Positions 1 through 8,302 of a stretch of DNA of 64,000 nucleotides are shown here, piece after piece; the stretch's first letter is position 1; each line of letters begins with the position of its first letter. Made by a program: the position numbers and the translations under genes. The stretch is from Palsa-1392 sp036490335 (lineage in GTDB: Bacteria > Verrucomicrobiota > Verrucomicrobiia > Chthoniobacterales > UBA10450). The DNA is taken from positions 124,001 through 188,000 of the forward strand of contig DASXEB010000011.1 of the NCBI GenBank assembly GCA_036490335.1, in the 5' to 3' direction. A model generated the notes under the pieces. That model was given only the letters and a program-made list of their open reading frames with translations, made no database searches and was not told the origin of the DNA.

Positions 1-30
1 CCGCGATCGCGCGGAATGCGCGGGCCCAAT

Positions 31-50
31 GCCTAACGAGTGCCTAACGA
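31..50. repeat. Tandem pair of the 9-mer GCCTAACGA, 11 nt apart
   Basis: Two exact copies of GCCTAACGA start at 31 and 42, one helical turn apart, just downstream of the stop codon of the leftward PDZ gene. The same 20-nt arrangement recurs at 62438-62457. It is part of a dispersed element found about twice per kb in the flanks of this window (see findings). Confidence 0.9.
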
Positions 51-54
51 AAAG

Positions 55-1089
55 CTAAAGCAGAATCGTATTTCGCACCCAGCCGCTGCGATTGGCGCGG
101 GGCAATTGCACGCTGCGGAGCGAAGCGCCGTCGTCCGGATTGGGCGGCCGCGGCGCGAGTTCATCGTTAGGCGGAATCGCCGGCAGTTCCTGGTGTTCGA
201 GACTTTCGTAACGCTTGCGCACGTCCGGCGGAATTTTCGCGCGCTCTTCCGCGTTGTCGATCGGCCCGGAGAAAATCACCTTTCCCGATGGATCCTTCGC
301 CGTGAGCATTTTCTTTCCATCGACTGACTCCAGTCGCAGCTCGCCTTTCTCGTCGGTGAAAACAATCTGCGCTTTGCCGAGATCGACATGGCTCGTCTTC
401 ACCGTGCCGTCATCATCCGTCACGATGCGCAACCGGCGCGCCGCGGCCCGCGCCTCATCGCCCGCGCGCAAGGCCTCCTTTTTCGCGCGCGCGACTGCTT
501 CGCGCACCGCAGTCATGTCCGGCATCTGGAAATTTTTCAGGCGATCGAGGTCGTCGAAATTGAATTCATAACCGACCGGTCCGCGACCGGCACGTTCCTT
601 TTTCTGCTGCAGCTTCGCGGTCAATTTCATCTCCTGGCCTTTGCGCAGAACGGTCAGACTCACCGTCGCGCCGTCGGCGAAACTGCGCACGAGCACGCCG
701 AGCTGGTCCGAATCAATGATGATCTGGTCATTCAACATCCGAAGGACGTCGCTCGGCTGCACCCCGGCCGCCGCCGCGGCGCTGTTCGGCACGACGTAAT
801 CAACCACTACGCCGAAACCGCGCGGCAGATTCAACTGTTCGCTCAAAACTCGCGGCACGCGCGAAGTCTCGACGCCAAGAAACGTCACCGGTTCGTTAGG
901 CCGATCTTCGTCGTGCATCCAACTGTGCGCGGGCGGCGCAGGTGGCACAGGCGGCACGGGGGCGACTGCCGGCGCGGCCGGAGCTGCGGCGAGCGCGGGC
1001 TGCGCCGGCGAGTCGTTAGGCGTGGGGGTCTGGCTGAAAGCCGCGAGCGGAAGCAGCGCGGCTGTGGTTAGGGCGATTTGAATTTTCAT
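55..1089 (-). CDS. Secreted PDZ-domain protein
   Basis: A 344-residue exported protein. From the ATG at 1089 it begins with a signal peptide (MKIQIALTTAALLPLAAFSQ), followed by a Pro/Ala-rich linker to about residue 60 and a PDZ domain at roughly 67-160 with the usual G-F-G-V-V-V-D and 'PNSAAAAAGVQPSDVL' ligand-groove signature. The rest is charged and has no protease domain, so it is a PDZ adaptor rather than a DegP-type protease. A GTG at 1113 would overlap the upstream stop, but it places eight residues before the signal peptide, so I prefer 1089. It is the third gene of a sigma/anti-sigma/PDZ operon, which suggests a role in sensing or responding to envelope proteins; that role is inferred. 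Confidence 0.8.
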   Translation of the reverse strand: MKIQIALTTAALLPLAAFSQTPTPNDSPAQPALAAAPAAPAVAPVPPVPPAPPAHSWMHDEDRPNEPVTFLGVETSRVPRVLSEQLNLPRGFGVVVDYVVPNSAAAAAGVQPSDVLRMLNDQIIIDSDQLGVLVRSFADGATVSLTVLRKGQEMKLTAKLQQKKERAGRGPVGYEFNFDDLDRLKNFQMPDMTAVREAVARAKKEALRAGDEARAAARRLRIVTDDDGTVKTSHVDLGKAQIVFTDEKGELRLESVDGKKMLTAKDPSGKVIFSGPIDNAEERAKIPPDVRKRYESLEHQELPAIPPNDELAPRPPNPDDGASLRSVQLPRANRSGWVRNTILL

Positions 1090-1109
1090 TGTTCGATTTG
1101 TTTTGATGT

Positions 1110-1601
1110 TCACTGAAAAGAAACCGGCGTCAGGACGACCTGCTCGACCGGATAAGAAACACGCACCGACGCGCCTGTGGCGGCATTGTGCCAGCGCATC
1201 GTCTCGCGCGTCTCGTAGCGCAGACGGCGGCGTGGATTGCCGGCATCGTTAGGCGAAAAAACCAGCCCTTCGTCGTGGCTGCTGTAAACAGTCTGGGTGA
1301 GGCCGACCGGCTGAAAACCGGAGGCGCGAGCCGCGCTCGATTTCGCTTCACTCGTCGCGACGTTTTGCGGCGCCTGATCGAAATAAGTGAACGCGATGAC
1401 GACGAGCGCCGCGAGGCCGGCGCACCCAAGACCGAACGATTGCCAATGGCTCGAACGCACTCGCCGCGCCGGCAAAACGCCCGCGGTCGCGACCGAATTC
1501 GCGCGCTGCAATTCCGCCTCGATCCGTTGCGCGAGGTCCTGCGAGACCGGCGCAGGTCGCAGCTTTTTCAGGTCCGCTTCAAGTTCGGAAAAATCATTCA
1601 T
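1110..1601 (-). CDS. Putative membrane anti-sigma factor
   Basis: A 163-residue protein with an acidic/basic cytoplasmic N-terminus (about 1-50), one transmembrane segment at about 53-70 (FGLGCAGLAALVVIAFTYF) and a periplasmic C-terminal part. There is no recognisable zinc-binding HxxxCxxC motif. It is called an anti-sigma factor mainly from context: its start overlaps the end of an ECF sigma gene by 8 nt, and its 3' end nearly abuts a secreted PDZ protein. Sigma/anti-sigma pairs are commonly co-translated like this. The family assignment is inference from topology and position. Confidence 0.6.
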   Translation of the reverse strand: MNDFSELEADLKKLRPAPVSQDLAQRIEAELQRANSVATAGVLPARRVRSSHWQSFGLGCAGLAALVVIAFTYFDQAPQNVATSEAKSSAARASGFQPVGLTQTVYSSHDEGLVFSPNDAGNPRRRLRYETRETMRWHNAATGASVRVSYPVEQVVLTPVSFQ

Positions 1602-2085
1602 GCGGTTGCAAATTTTTCTTCAGCGCGTTGAGCGCATAGCGATAGCGAGACGCCGCAGTGTTCTGCGAGATTTCCAGCGCCTGCGCGATTTCGGCGAATG
1701 TCAGCTCATTCCAGATTTTCAAGATCACGACCTCCCTTTGTTCGTTAGGCAAGCGCGCAACCGCAGCCGCGAGCAGCTCTTCGCTCTCGTTATCGGAAGC
1801 AAATTCCGGCTCGTAATGCGTCTCGTCATCGCGCGCGGCGATGACTTCGCGCCGCTGGCGGCGCTGATCGCGACGCAGCCGATCGAGCGCGGCGGAGCGG
1901 ACGGTTGCGTAAAGGAGCGCGCGATTCTCGAGCGAATGCTGGTGCCGCCAGAAACGGACGAAAGCTTCCTGCACGACATCCTCGGCATCGGCGCGCGATT
2001 GCGTCCAGCGCCGCGCGAAGAGGACAAGCGCGGGCCCGAGCTGTGCGAAACAGATTTGCCAATCTTCATGCGACGCGACCTCCAT
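1594..2085 (-). CDS. ECF-type RNA polymerase sigma factor
   Basis: A 163-residue sigma-70 family protein of ECF size. Region 2 is visible as 'DAEDVVQEAFVRFWRH' followed by an arginine-rich '-10 recognition' stretch (RSAALDRLRRDQRRQRR). Region 4 is the C-terminal helix-turn-helix (LPNEQREVVILKIWNELTFAEIAQALEISQNTAASRYRYALNAL, residues about 110-155; positions approximate). A longer reading from a TTG at 2130 is possible, but the ATG at 2085 has an AAAGG just upstream and fits family length. It is the first gene of the leftward operon with the anti-sigma and PDZ genes and probably autoregulates it. Confidence 0.9.
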   Translation of the reverse strand: MEVASHEDWQICFAQLGPALVLFARRWTQSRADAEDVVQEAFVRFWRHQHSLENRALLYATVRSAALDRLRRDQRRQRREVIAARDDETHYEPEFASDNESEELLAAAVARLPNEQREVVILKIWNELTFAEIAQALEISQNTAASRYRYALNALKKNLQPHE

Positions 2086-2135
2086 GACCTTTTCACGATC
2101 TTCAAAAAATAGACGCCGCCAAACGCGCAATTTGT

Positions 2136-2406
2136 TTAACGCATCGCAATTCTTTCTTCGCGGCGCGATTCGTTAGGCAAGACGCGCCGCCAGTTTGCGC
2201 GCGCGGCTCGAGCAGGTGCGGCCGTCTCCGCGAAATCGTCGGGGGCATTTCCGAGAACGAGGATGTCGGTGAAATCTTGCGCGCCATCTCGCCAGGCCTG
2301 CCGCGATTCGCGCTGTGACTTCATACGCGCCTAACGATCCTTTGAATTTGTCGGGCGCGACCAGAAAGCGCACCGCGCAAAATCGGCGCGCCGCGACAAA
2401 TGTCAT
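2136..2406 (-). pseudogene. Decayed glycerate kinase fragment
   Basis: On the minus strand, about 2290-2373 encodes 'VRFLVAPDKFKGSL' and 'YEVTARIAAGLAR', which matches the conserved N-terminus of glycerate kinase (type GK-II: V-x-A-P-D-x-F-K-G-S-L). The reading frame then shifts: the continuation 'DFTDILVLGNAPDDFAETAA', resembling the family's 'D-x-x-P-x-A-D-G-G-E-G' region with the key glycines lost, is in another frame (2136-2324). Only the first quarter of the roughly 370-residue enzyme remains. The gap is otherwise empty, so I read it as a frameshifted, truncated relic lying behind the sigma-factor promoter. Confidence 0.6.
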
Positions 2407-2455
2407 CCGCCGCTCGCGGATTGACACTTCCCGGCGCGATCGCTAGGAGATTGCC

Positions 2456-3562
2456 GTGCGCGTCGTTTCGCTTTCGCAAGGCAGCCGGTCGGACAAGACT
2501 TTTGCGCTCGCGCTTGTCCTCCTCGCCGCGATCGCGTGCGCCCAGGTAATCGGCGCGCTCGCCATTCGCTGGCATCACGCGCACGAGGTGCGGCCGAGTT
2601 TTGTCCCGGCGCCGGATGTGACGGTGGCGGCGTCGAAATTTGTCGCGCCGGCGGCGACGAAGCCGATTGCGAAAACAAAATCCGCGTCGCGACTCGCGCC
2701 GGCCGTTTCGATTCCGGACGAACTTTTGCAGGTCGCGAGGGCGCTGCGCAAAAAAGGCGACACCGGAAACGCGATCGCGAAATTGCAGCAGGCGGCCGCG
2801 CTTGCGCCGCAGAACGCGGAGATCCTGGCCGAACTCGCGTTGACTTACGAATCGATGCAGTTGTTCGATCGTTCGAACGAAACTTGGCGGCGCGTGAAGT
2901 CGTTAGGCGACGACGCCGGCGCTTTGGGCGAGCTGGCGGATTTGAAACTACGAATGGGCGTGCCGGTCGCGGGCATTCCCGGTTCGACCGGTCAGGCATC
3001 GACCGGGCGCGCCGCGCCGGACGACAGCACGAGCATTCCCGACGGCTCGGTTCTCGGAATTTCGCGGGTCAAACAGACGCTCGTCGACGACCCGGACGTG
3101 CTCACGAAACTGGTCTTGCGCGTCGGCGTGACGAAGCGACAGGGCGCGACGATCGATCACACGAAGGTCAAGATTCAGGTCTTCTTCTACGACGTCGTCG
3201 ATAACAATCAGGTCGTGCTCACGGATGCGGACGTGAGTTATGAATGGATCACGCCCGGACATAATTGGGCCGACACGCCGACCGAAGTTCTCGACGTCAC
3301 TTACGTGCGGCCGAAAAACGCCTACCCCGCGCCCGGCAGTCCGCTCGAGAACGTGCCCGATTCGGTCGAGAAAGCGCAGCGTGCGGCGAAGAAAAAATCG
3401 AATGATGGCGGCGCGGATTTGTTGCCGAAAAAAACCAACGACCGGCAGTATCTCGGCTACATCGTGCGCGTTTACTACGAGGACGAACTGCAGGCCGTGC
3501 GCGCGGACCCGACGCGGCTGCTCAATCTTTTCCCGCCGCCCGTGACCGCGCCGCCGCAGTAA
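2456..3562 (+). CDS. Membrane-anchored TPR protein, function unknown
   Basis: A 368-residue protein starting at a GTG (2456). One transmembrane helix lies at about residues 17-37 (LALVLLAAIACAQVIGALAI). Two tetratricopeptide-like units follow (about 85-155: 'LLQVARALRKKGDTGNAIAKLQQAAALAPQNAEILAELALTY'-like pattern). The C-terminal half is a predicted beta-rich domain with no family I recognise. Its stop overlaps the next start by one base (TAATG), so it is translationally coupled to the degenerate kinase gene and the two products may work together. Confidence 0.65.
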   Translation: MRVVSLSQGSRSDKTFALALVLLAAIACAQVIGALAIRWHHAHEVRPSFVPAPDVTVAASKFVAPAATKPIAKTKSASRLAPAVSIPDELLQVARALRKKGDTGNAIAKLQQAAALAPQNAEILAELALTYESMQLFDRSNETWRRVKSLGDDAGALGELADLKLRMGVPVAGIPGSTGQASTGRAAPDDSTSIPDGSVLGISRVKQTLVDDPDVLTKLVLRVGVTKRQGATIDHTKVKIQVFFYDVVDNNQVVLTDADVSYEWITPGHNWADTPTEVLDVTYVRPKNAYPAPGSPLENVPDSVEKAQRAAKKKSNDGGADLLPKKTNDRQYLGYIVRVYYEDELQAVRADPTRLLNLFPPPVTAPPQ

Positions 3563-5034
3563 TGCAGCTGCTCATTGTCCATCAGGACGCGGAGATCGGC
3601 GAAGGATTGACCGGCCTGGTGCATGAGTTCAGCGGGCACGCGGCAACTTATCTCGCGAGCGCAGCGGCGGCCCGCAAACGGATCGAGCAGAATGGAAACT
3701 GCGAGCTGCTTCTCACGCAGGTCGATGGCGCGGGGATCGATGGTGTCGCGCTCGCGAGTTCGTTAGGCGAAATTGCGCCCAACCTGCAAACTTTTTTCCT
3801 GCCCCCCTACACGCTCGCCGAACAGCGGTTTGAAATCGCGAAGAGCAAGGTTTTTCCCGAGCCGATCGATGGCGAAGGTTTGCTCGCCGCAATCGAGCGC
3901 CTAACGAATGAACGGCGCGCGCCTAACGAGTTTCACCTCATCGATCTCCTGCAGATGTTTTGCCTGAGCGGAAAGAGCGGCGCGGTGCAGTTGTTTGCCG
4001 GCGCGGAATCGGGCGTCGTTTTCTTGCGCAACGGCGAGCTGCGTCACGCCGCGACCCCGCGTGCGGTCGGGCTGGACGCGATCTCGGAAATGCTGCGTCT
4101 CGGGCCGGTGAGATTTTCCTACAACGAAAACGCGAGTCCGTCGGAGCAAACGATCGAGATCGGCTGGGACGCGGCGCTCGCCCAGGTCGTTAGGCGCGAG
4201 CGTGAGGATCGCGCGACGGGCGTCGGCGAAACCGGGATCGCAACTGAAATCGAAGCCTCGCCGCTGCCAGCCGAACCCGATTTGACCGGGCGGCAGCTCG
4301 GAACTTATCTCGTCGGCCGAAAGTTGACGGAAAGTTTTTTCGACAAGGTCTACGAGGCCGAACAAACCTCCGTTCGCCGTCCGGTCGCGCTCCATGTTTT
4401 GCGTCGCAGCCTGCGGCAAATTCCCGAGCGCGCGCAGCAGTTCCTCGAGGCCGCGAGCGCAAACGCGAACGTGCGGCACCCCGCGATCCTGCCGGTTTAC
4501 GAAGCGGGCGAATTCGAGGGCACCCATTTTTATGCGCGCGAATTTGTCGTCGGCCGCACCCTTTACGAAATCAAAGCGAGCGGCCTGACCATCTCGGCGC
4601 TCGTCGCCTTGCGGCTCATCCGCGCAATCGCGGAAGCCCTCGTTCATCTCGACGACCACCAGATTCTGCACGGGCCGCTCCGGCTCTCGCGCATTTTCGT
4701 TACGCCTAACGACGAGGCAAAATTGGCCGACGTCGCGGTCGCGAGCCCGGCGCTCGCCCAGCTCGAGCCCTCGCGCCACGAAATCCAAATGATCGGCCGG
4801 CTCCTTATCCCGATGACAAAAGCGACTGCGATGCCGGGCAGCGGCCGCGTCCTCAAGCTCATTCATCAAATGCAAACCGCCGGCCCGGGCGCGATCACCG
4901 AGTGGCCCGTGCTCGCGCGCGAGGCGCAAAAGCTCGAGGTCCTGCTCGCGCCCGCGCCTGTCCGCGAGGCGGCGAAAACGACGCTGATCGACAAGGTAAA
5001 ATCGTGGAGAAAAGCTTCTGGCCGGCTGCGCTAA
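3562..5034 (+). CDS. Degenerate receiver / PATAN-like / pseudokinase protein
   Basis: A 490-residue three-part protein. Residues 1-115 have the fold pattern of a response-regulator receiver, but the phospho-acceptor aspartate is replaced by Gln53 in 'LLTQVDGAGIDG'. Residues about 125-205 look like a DUF4388/PATAN domain ('LIDLLQMFCLSGKSGAVQLF...GVVFLRNGELRHA' pattern). Residues about 243-410 resemble a Ser/Thr kinase whose catalytic residues are lost: the VAIK lysine is His278, the HRD motif reads H370-G-P, and DFG reads D390-V-A. It is therefore expected to act as a non-catalytic scaffold or sensor. It is coupled to the upstream TPR gene by a TAATG overlap. Confidence 0.7.
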   Translation: MQLLIVHQDAEIGEGLTGLVHEFSGHAATYLASAAAARKRIEQNGNCELLLTQVDGAGIDGVALASSLGEIAPNLQTFFLPPYTLAEQRFEIAKSKVFPEPIDGEGLLAAIERLTNERRAPNEFHLIDLLQMFCLSGKSGAVQLFAGAESGVVFLRNGELRHAATPRAVGLDAISEMLRLGPVRFSYNENASPSEQTIEIGWDAALAQVVRREREDRATGVGETGIATEIEASPLPAEPDLTGRQLGTYLVGRKLTESFFDKVYEAEQTSVRRPVALHVLRRSLRQIPERAQQFLEAASANANVRHPAILPVYEAGEFEGTHFYAREFVVGRTLYEIKASGLTISALVALRLIRAIAEALVHLDDHQILHGPLRLSRIFVTPNDEAKLADVAVASPALAQLEPSRHEIQMIGRLLIPMTKATAMPGSGRVLKLIHQMQTAGPGAITEWPVLAREAQKLEVLLAPAPVREAAKTTLIDKVKSWRKASGRLR

Positions 5035-5071
5035 CTTTCATCTCCGGCGAGTTGCGTTACTTTACGCGCCG

Positions 5072-5932
5072 ATGAATCGATCACTCGTTTTCGCGGCGCT
5101 TTTTCTGGCTGCGATCCCGGCACGCGCGCAAGTCGAGGTTGAGTTGAAATTCCGGCGCCTGCAATACATCGCGCACGAACCCGTCCTGGCTACGGTCACG
5201 ATCACAAACCTGGCCGGCCGCGACATCGTTTTGCACGATCAGGACGATCAACATTGGTACGGCTTTGAAGTCACGGGCGACGCCGACCGTTTGCTCGCGC
5301 CTTTGCATCAAACGCTCGAGCCGCCGCTCACGATCGCGACCGGCACGTCGGTGACGCGGAAGATCGATGTGACTTCGCGCTTCCCGGTCGGCGATCCCGG
5401 CACCTATCACGTGCGCGCGAATGTTTATTTTGCCGACCTGAACAAATACTTTTACGCACCGGCGAAAGTTTTCGAGGTCACGACCGCGCACCCGATCTGG
5501 CGGCAAACGGTCGGTGCGCCTAACGACGGCGAGCGCACCTATTCGCTCATGACGAATCGCTTTCCCGATCACACCTCGCTCTACGTGCAGGTCGAGGACA
5601 AATCGCACGGCCTCGTTTACGGCACCTATTCGTTAGGCCGCGTCATTGAGTTCGACGAGCCGCACGCCGAGATCGATCGCGACAACACGCTCCATGTCCT
5701 GCAATGCGCCGCGCCGCGCATCTGGGCCTACTCCGTCGTTGGTCTCGACGGAAAACTTCTTCGGCACGCCAGCTACGCGCAGATCCGTAGCTCGCCGCGG
5801 CTGGAGCGCAGTCCAACCGGAGTCGTCACCGTCGCCGGCGGTGTCCCGGATATTCCCGCCGCGCCCAATCCCTCCAATCGCTCGATCCCGAAGCTCTCCG
5901 ATCGCCCGGCCAATCAGCCGCCCGCAGACTAA
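5072..5932 (+). CDS. Secreted protein of unknown function
   Basis: A 286-residue protein with a clear signal peptide (MNRSLVFAALFLAAIPARA, cleavage after A-R-A). The mature part begins with an immunoglobulin-like beta pattern (about 20-140: 'VELKFRRLQYIAHEPVLATVTITNLAGRDI'), typical of proteins that describe 'what an element carries' and are common in Planctomycetes and Verrucomicrobia. The C-terminus is Pro/Ser/Asn-rich and low complexity. I do not recognise an enzyme. It lies 4 bp upstream of the amidase gene and may be co-transcribed with it. Confidence 0.6.
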   Translation: MNRSLVFAALFLAAIPARAQVEVELKFRRLQYIAHEPVLATVTITNLAGRDIVLHDQDDQHWYGFEVTGDADRLLAPLHQTLEPPLTIATGTSVTRKIDVTSRFPVGDPGTYHVRANVYFADLNKYFYAPAKVFEVTTAHPIWRQTVGAPNDGERTYSLMTNRFPDHTSLYVQVEDKSHGLVYGTYSLGRVIEFDEPHAEIDRDNTLHVLQCAAPRIWAYSVVGLDGKLLRHASYAQIRSSPRLERSPTGVVTVAGGVPDIPAAPNPSNRSIPKLSDRPANQPPAD

Positions 5933-5935
5933 GCA

Positions 5936-6829
5936 ATGGCCGCAGCATTACGCCGCCGCAGCCGGCGCACCTTATCGTTAGGGCATTCGTTAGGCGCGGC
6001 GATTCGCTTTTCGTTAGGCATGATTTTCTGCGCTGCCTCTGTGTCTTTTTCGAACGCGCAAACAGCCCGCGATTCTCGCACCGTCGTGATCGACGCCGGT
6101 CACGGCGGCTTCGACCGCGGCGGCATTCCCGGCCAGGTCGTGCCCGAGAAAACCATGGCGCTCGACGTCGCCCAGCGCGTCGCGCGCAAACTCAGCGCCG
6201 CCAGTTATCACGTCCTCATGACCCGCAACGGCGATTATTTCGTCACCCTCGGCGGCCGCGTCGCCATCGCCAACGCCCATCCCGGCGCGATTTTCGTCTG
6301 CATTCATTTTAACTCCGCGACCCGCTCGGCTGCGAACGGCATCGAGACCTATTATTATCGTAGCGACAGCGCGCGGCTCGCCGCCAACATCCACCGCCAG
6401 GTCGTCGGCGTCACCGAGACGGACAACCGCGGGATTCGGCGGCGCGGCTATTTCGTTTTGCGCCGCACCACCATTCCCTCGGTGCTCGTCGAATGCGGAT
6501 TCCTCACCAATCCGGGCGAAGCGCGCCTCGCTTTGCAGAGCAGTTATCGCGACCGTCTCGCCGAAGCGATCGCCGCCGGCGTCGAGGGAAAACCGCCGCC
6601 GTTCAATCGTCCGGTCGTCGCCGGTCTGCGCCGGATCACGCCGCCAATTGCGGAGCGGCATGGCTACGATGATTTCGTGCTCGCCGGGGCAGAGCGGCCA
6701 GCGATCGTCCATCACACGCGGCGCTCGTCGTCGCGCAGCTCGCACGGAAAAAGGTCGAAGAAAAAACCGACCAGCTCGAAGAAGAAAAAATCAACGGGCA
6801 AAAAAAAGAAAAAAACTTCGAGCGACTAA
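5936..6829 (+). CDS. N-acetylmuramoyl-L-alanine amidase (Amidase_3)
   Basis: A 297-residue periplasmic zinc amidase that cuts the bond between muramic acid and the stem peptide of peptidoglycan. After an N-terminal hydrophobic export signal (to about residue 42) the catalytic domain shows the zinc ligands and base: 'VIDAGHGGFDRG' (His), 'VPEK' (Glu), 'VCIHFNS' (His) and 'SVLVECGFLTN' (Glu). The C-terminal 40 residues are an unusual Lys/Ser tail ('KKKKSTGKKKKKTSSD'), probably binding anionic wall polymers or DNA. Three copies of the TCGTTA element, two of them exact, lie within its first 85 bases, giving the 'LSLGHSLG' and 'FSLG' peptides of its leader. Confidence 0.9.
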   Translation: MAAALRRRSRRTLSLGHSLGAAIRFSLGMIFCAASVSFSNAQTARDSRTVVIDAGHGGFDRGGIPGQVVPEKTMALDVAQRVARKLSAASYHVLMTRNGDYFVTLGGRVAIANAHPGAIFVCIHFNSATRSAANGIETYYYRSDSARLAANIHRQVVGVTETDNRGIRRRGYFVLRRTTIPSVLVECGFLTNPGEARLALQSSYRDRLAEAIAAGVEGKPPPFNRPVVAGLRRITPPIAERHGYDDFVLAGAERPAIVHHTRRSSSRSSHGKRSKKKPTSSKKKKSTGKKKKKTSSD

Positions 6830-6831
6830 AA

Positions 6832-8289
6832 GTGTCCGCTTCCATCGTCACCTCGGCGCAGATGCGCGCAGCCGAACAAGCCGCCTTCGCTCGCGGAATT
6901 TCGGCCGATGCCTTGGTGGAAGAAGCAGGCGAGGGGATCGCCCGGGCGATTGCGAAATTTTTTCCGCGCGCGGGAAAGTGCGTCGTTTTTGCCGGCAAAG
7001 GTCATAACGCCGGCGACGCGTTTGTCGCCGCGCGACTGCTCGCTGAACGCGGCTGGCAGATCGAAACGCATCTTAGCCACCCGGAAAAAGAGCTCGCCAG
7101 CCTAACGAGTCAAAAACTCGACGCGCTTCGTCAGACCGGCTCGGCCAAATCGACGACCGGGCCGACGATTGTGCTCGACGGACTGCTGGGTCTTGGCGCG
7201 CGGCCGCCGTTGCGCGGCGCGATTCTGCGCGCCTGCCGCAAAATCAATCGTCTGCGCAAAAATGCGTTCGTCGTCGCGATCGATCTGCCCTCCGGTCTCG
7301 ACGGCGATTCCGGCGATGCCGATGAAAATTGTGTTCGCGCCAACCTCACGGTCACGATCGGCGCAGGGAAACGCGGCTTGCTTTCCGACGGTGCGCTCGA
7401 TTTCGTCGGCCGGCTCGAAGTCGCGTCGCTCGATCAGTTGCGGGTTCCGCAATCTCGTGACCAGCTTGCCATTCCCGAGGTGCTGTGTGGGGCGCTGCCG
7501 CGGCGAAAGTTTTCCGCCTACAAGAATCAATTCGGACGCATCGGCGTGGTCGCGGGATCGCGCGGTTTTTGCGGCGCCGCGGTCCTTTGTTCGTTAGGCG
7601 CGCTCCGCGCCGGTGGAGGACTCGTCGAGCTTTTCGTGCCGGAGGAAATTTACGAAGTTGTCGGCGCGTCGGCAGCGCCGGAAGTGATGGTAAAGCCGCT
7701 CGAATCTTACGGCGAATTGCTTGATCAGCCGGTTGATGTCTGGGCGATCGGTCCCGGTCTGGGCAAATCGCGCGCGGAACAAATCCTCGCGCTGATGTGC
7801 GACGCGCGGCAGCCGATGGTGATCGACGCCGATGGGCTGAACATTTTGTCCACGCGCCTAACGACGCTAAAAAAAGCGCGCGGCTCGCGTTTGCTCACGC
7901 CGCATCCCGGCGAAATGGAGAGGCTCTGCCCGGCCGGAAAAATGTCGCGCGCGAAACTCGCAACCACGTTTTGCGAGAAGTACGGCGTCACGCTTCTTCT
8001 CAAAGGAAGTCGCACGATCGTCGCGGGGCCTGCGCGCGGCCTGAGCTACAACACGACAGGAAACCCTGGGATGGCGACGGGCGGGATGGGCGACATTTTG
8101 ACCGGCGTTTGCGGCTCTTTGCTTGGGCAGAAGCTCGCGCCTAACGATGCCGCGCGCCTCGGCGCGTGGCTCTGCGGACGGGCCGCGGAACTCGCGATCA
8201 GCTCGGGACAAGCGAGCGAGGAATCGCTCCTCCCGAGCGACGTGATCGATTTTCTCGGCGCGGCTTTCAACGATCTTCGTGTGGCCTAA
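6832..8289 (+). CDS. nnr: Bifunctional NAD(P)H-hydrate epimerase / ADP-dependent dehydratase
   Basis: A 485-residue metabolite-repair enzyme that epimerises and dehydrates damaged NAD(P)H-hydrate. The N-terminal YjeF epimerase domain (about 1-210) starts with 'TSAQMRAAEQAAFARG' and contains 'FAGKGHNAGDAF'. The C-terminal ribokinase-like dehydratase (about 225-480) has 'GPGLGKS', 'VIDADGLN', 'LLTPHPGEMERL' and 'GNPGMATGGMGDILTG' with the catalytic Asp. The start is a GTG two bases after the amidase stop, fitting family alignment. The stop codon TAA is inside a copy of GCCTAACGA, and the gene ends 13 bp from the convergent TPR gene. Confidence 0.93.
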   Translation: MSASIVTSAQMRAAEQAAFARGISADALVEEAGEGIARAIAKFFPRAGKCVVFAGKGHNAGDAFVAARLLAERGWQIETHLSHPEKELASLTSQKLDALRQTGSAKSTTGPTIVLDGLLGLGARPPLRGAILRACRKINRLRKNAFVVAIDLPSGLDGDSGDADENCVRANLTVTIGAGKRGLLSDGALDFVGRLEVASLDQLRVPQSRDQLAIPEVLCGALPRRKFSAYKNQFGRIGVVAGSRGFCGAAVLCSLGALRAGGGLVELFVPEEIYEVVGASAAPEVMVKPLESYGELLDQPVDVWAIGPGLGKSRAEQILALMCDARQPMVIDADGLNILSTRLTTLKKARGSRLLTPHPGEMERLCPAGKMSRAKLATTFCEKYGVTLLLKGSRTIVAGPARGLSYNTTGNPGMATGGMGDILTGVCGSLLGQKLAPNDAARLGAWLCGRAAELAISSGQASEESLLPSDVIDFLGAAFNDLRVA

Positions 8290-8302
8290 CGAGTAAAGGA
8301 GT

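Noticed and set aside
388..1071. Long rightward ORF opposite the PDZ gene
   Set aside because: Shadow of the real leftward gene: His/Arg-rich composition typical of antisense GC-rich frames and no start or family signature.
3901..4929. 342-codon leftward ORF opposite the pseudokinase
   Set aside because: Arg-rich antisense frame of a gene with clear domain patterns on the other strand.
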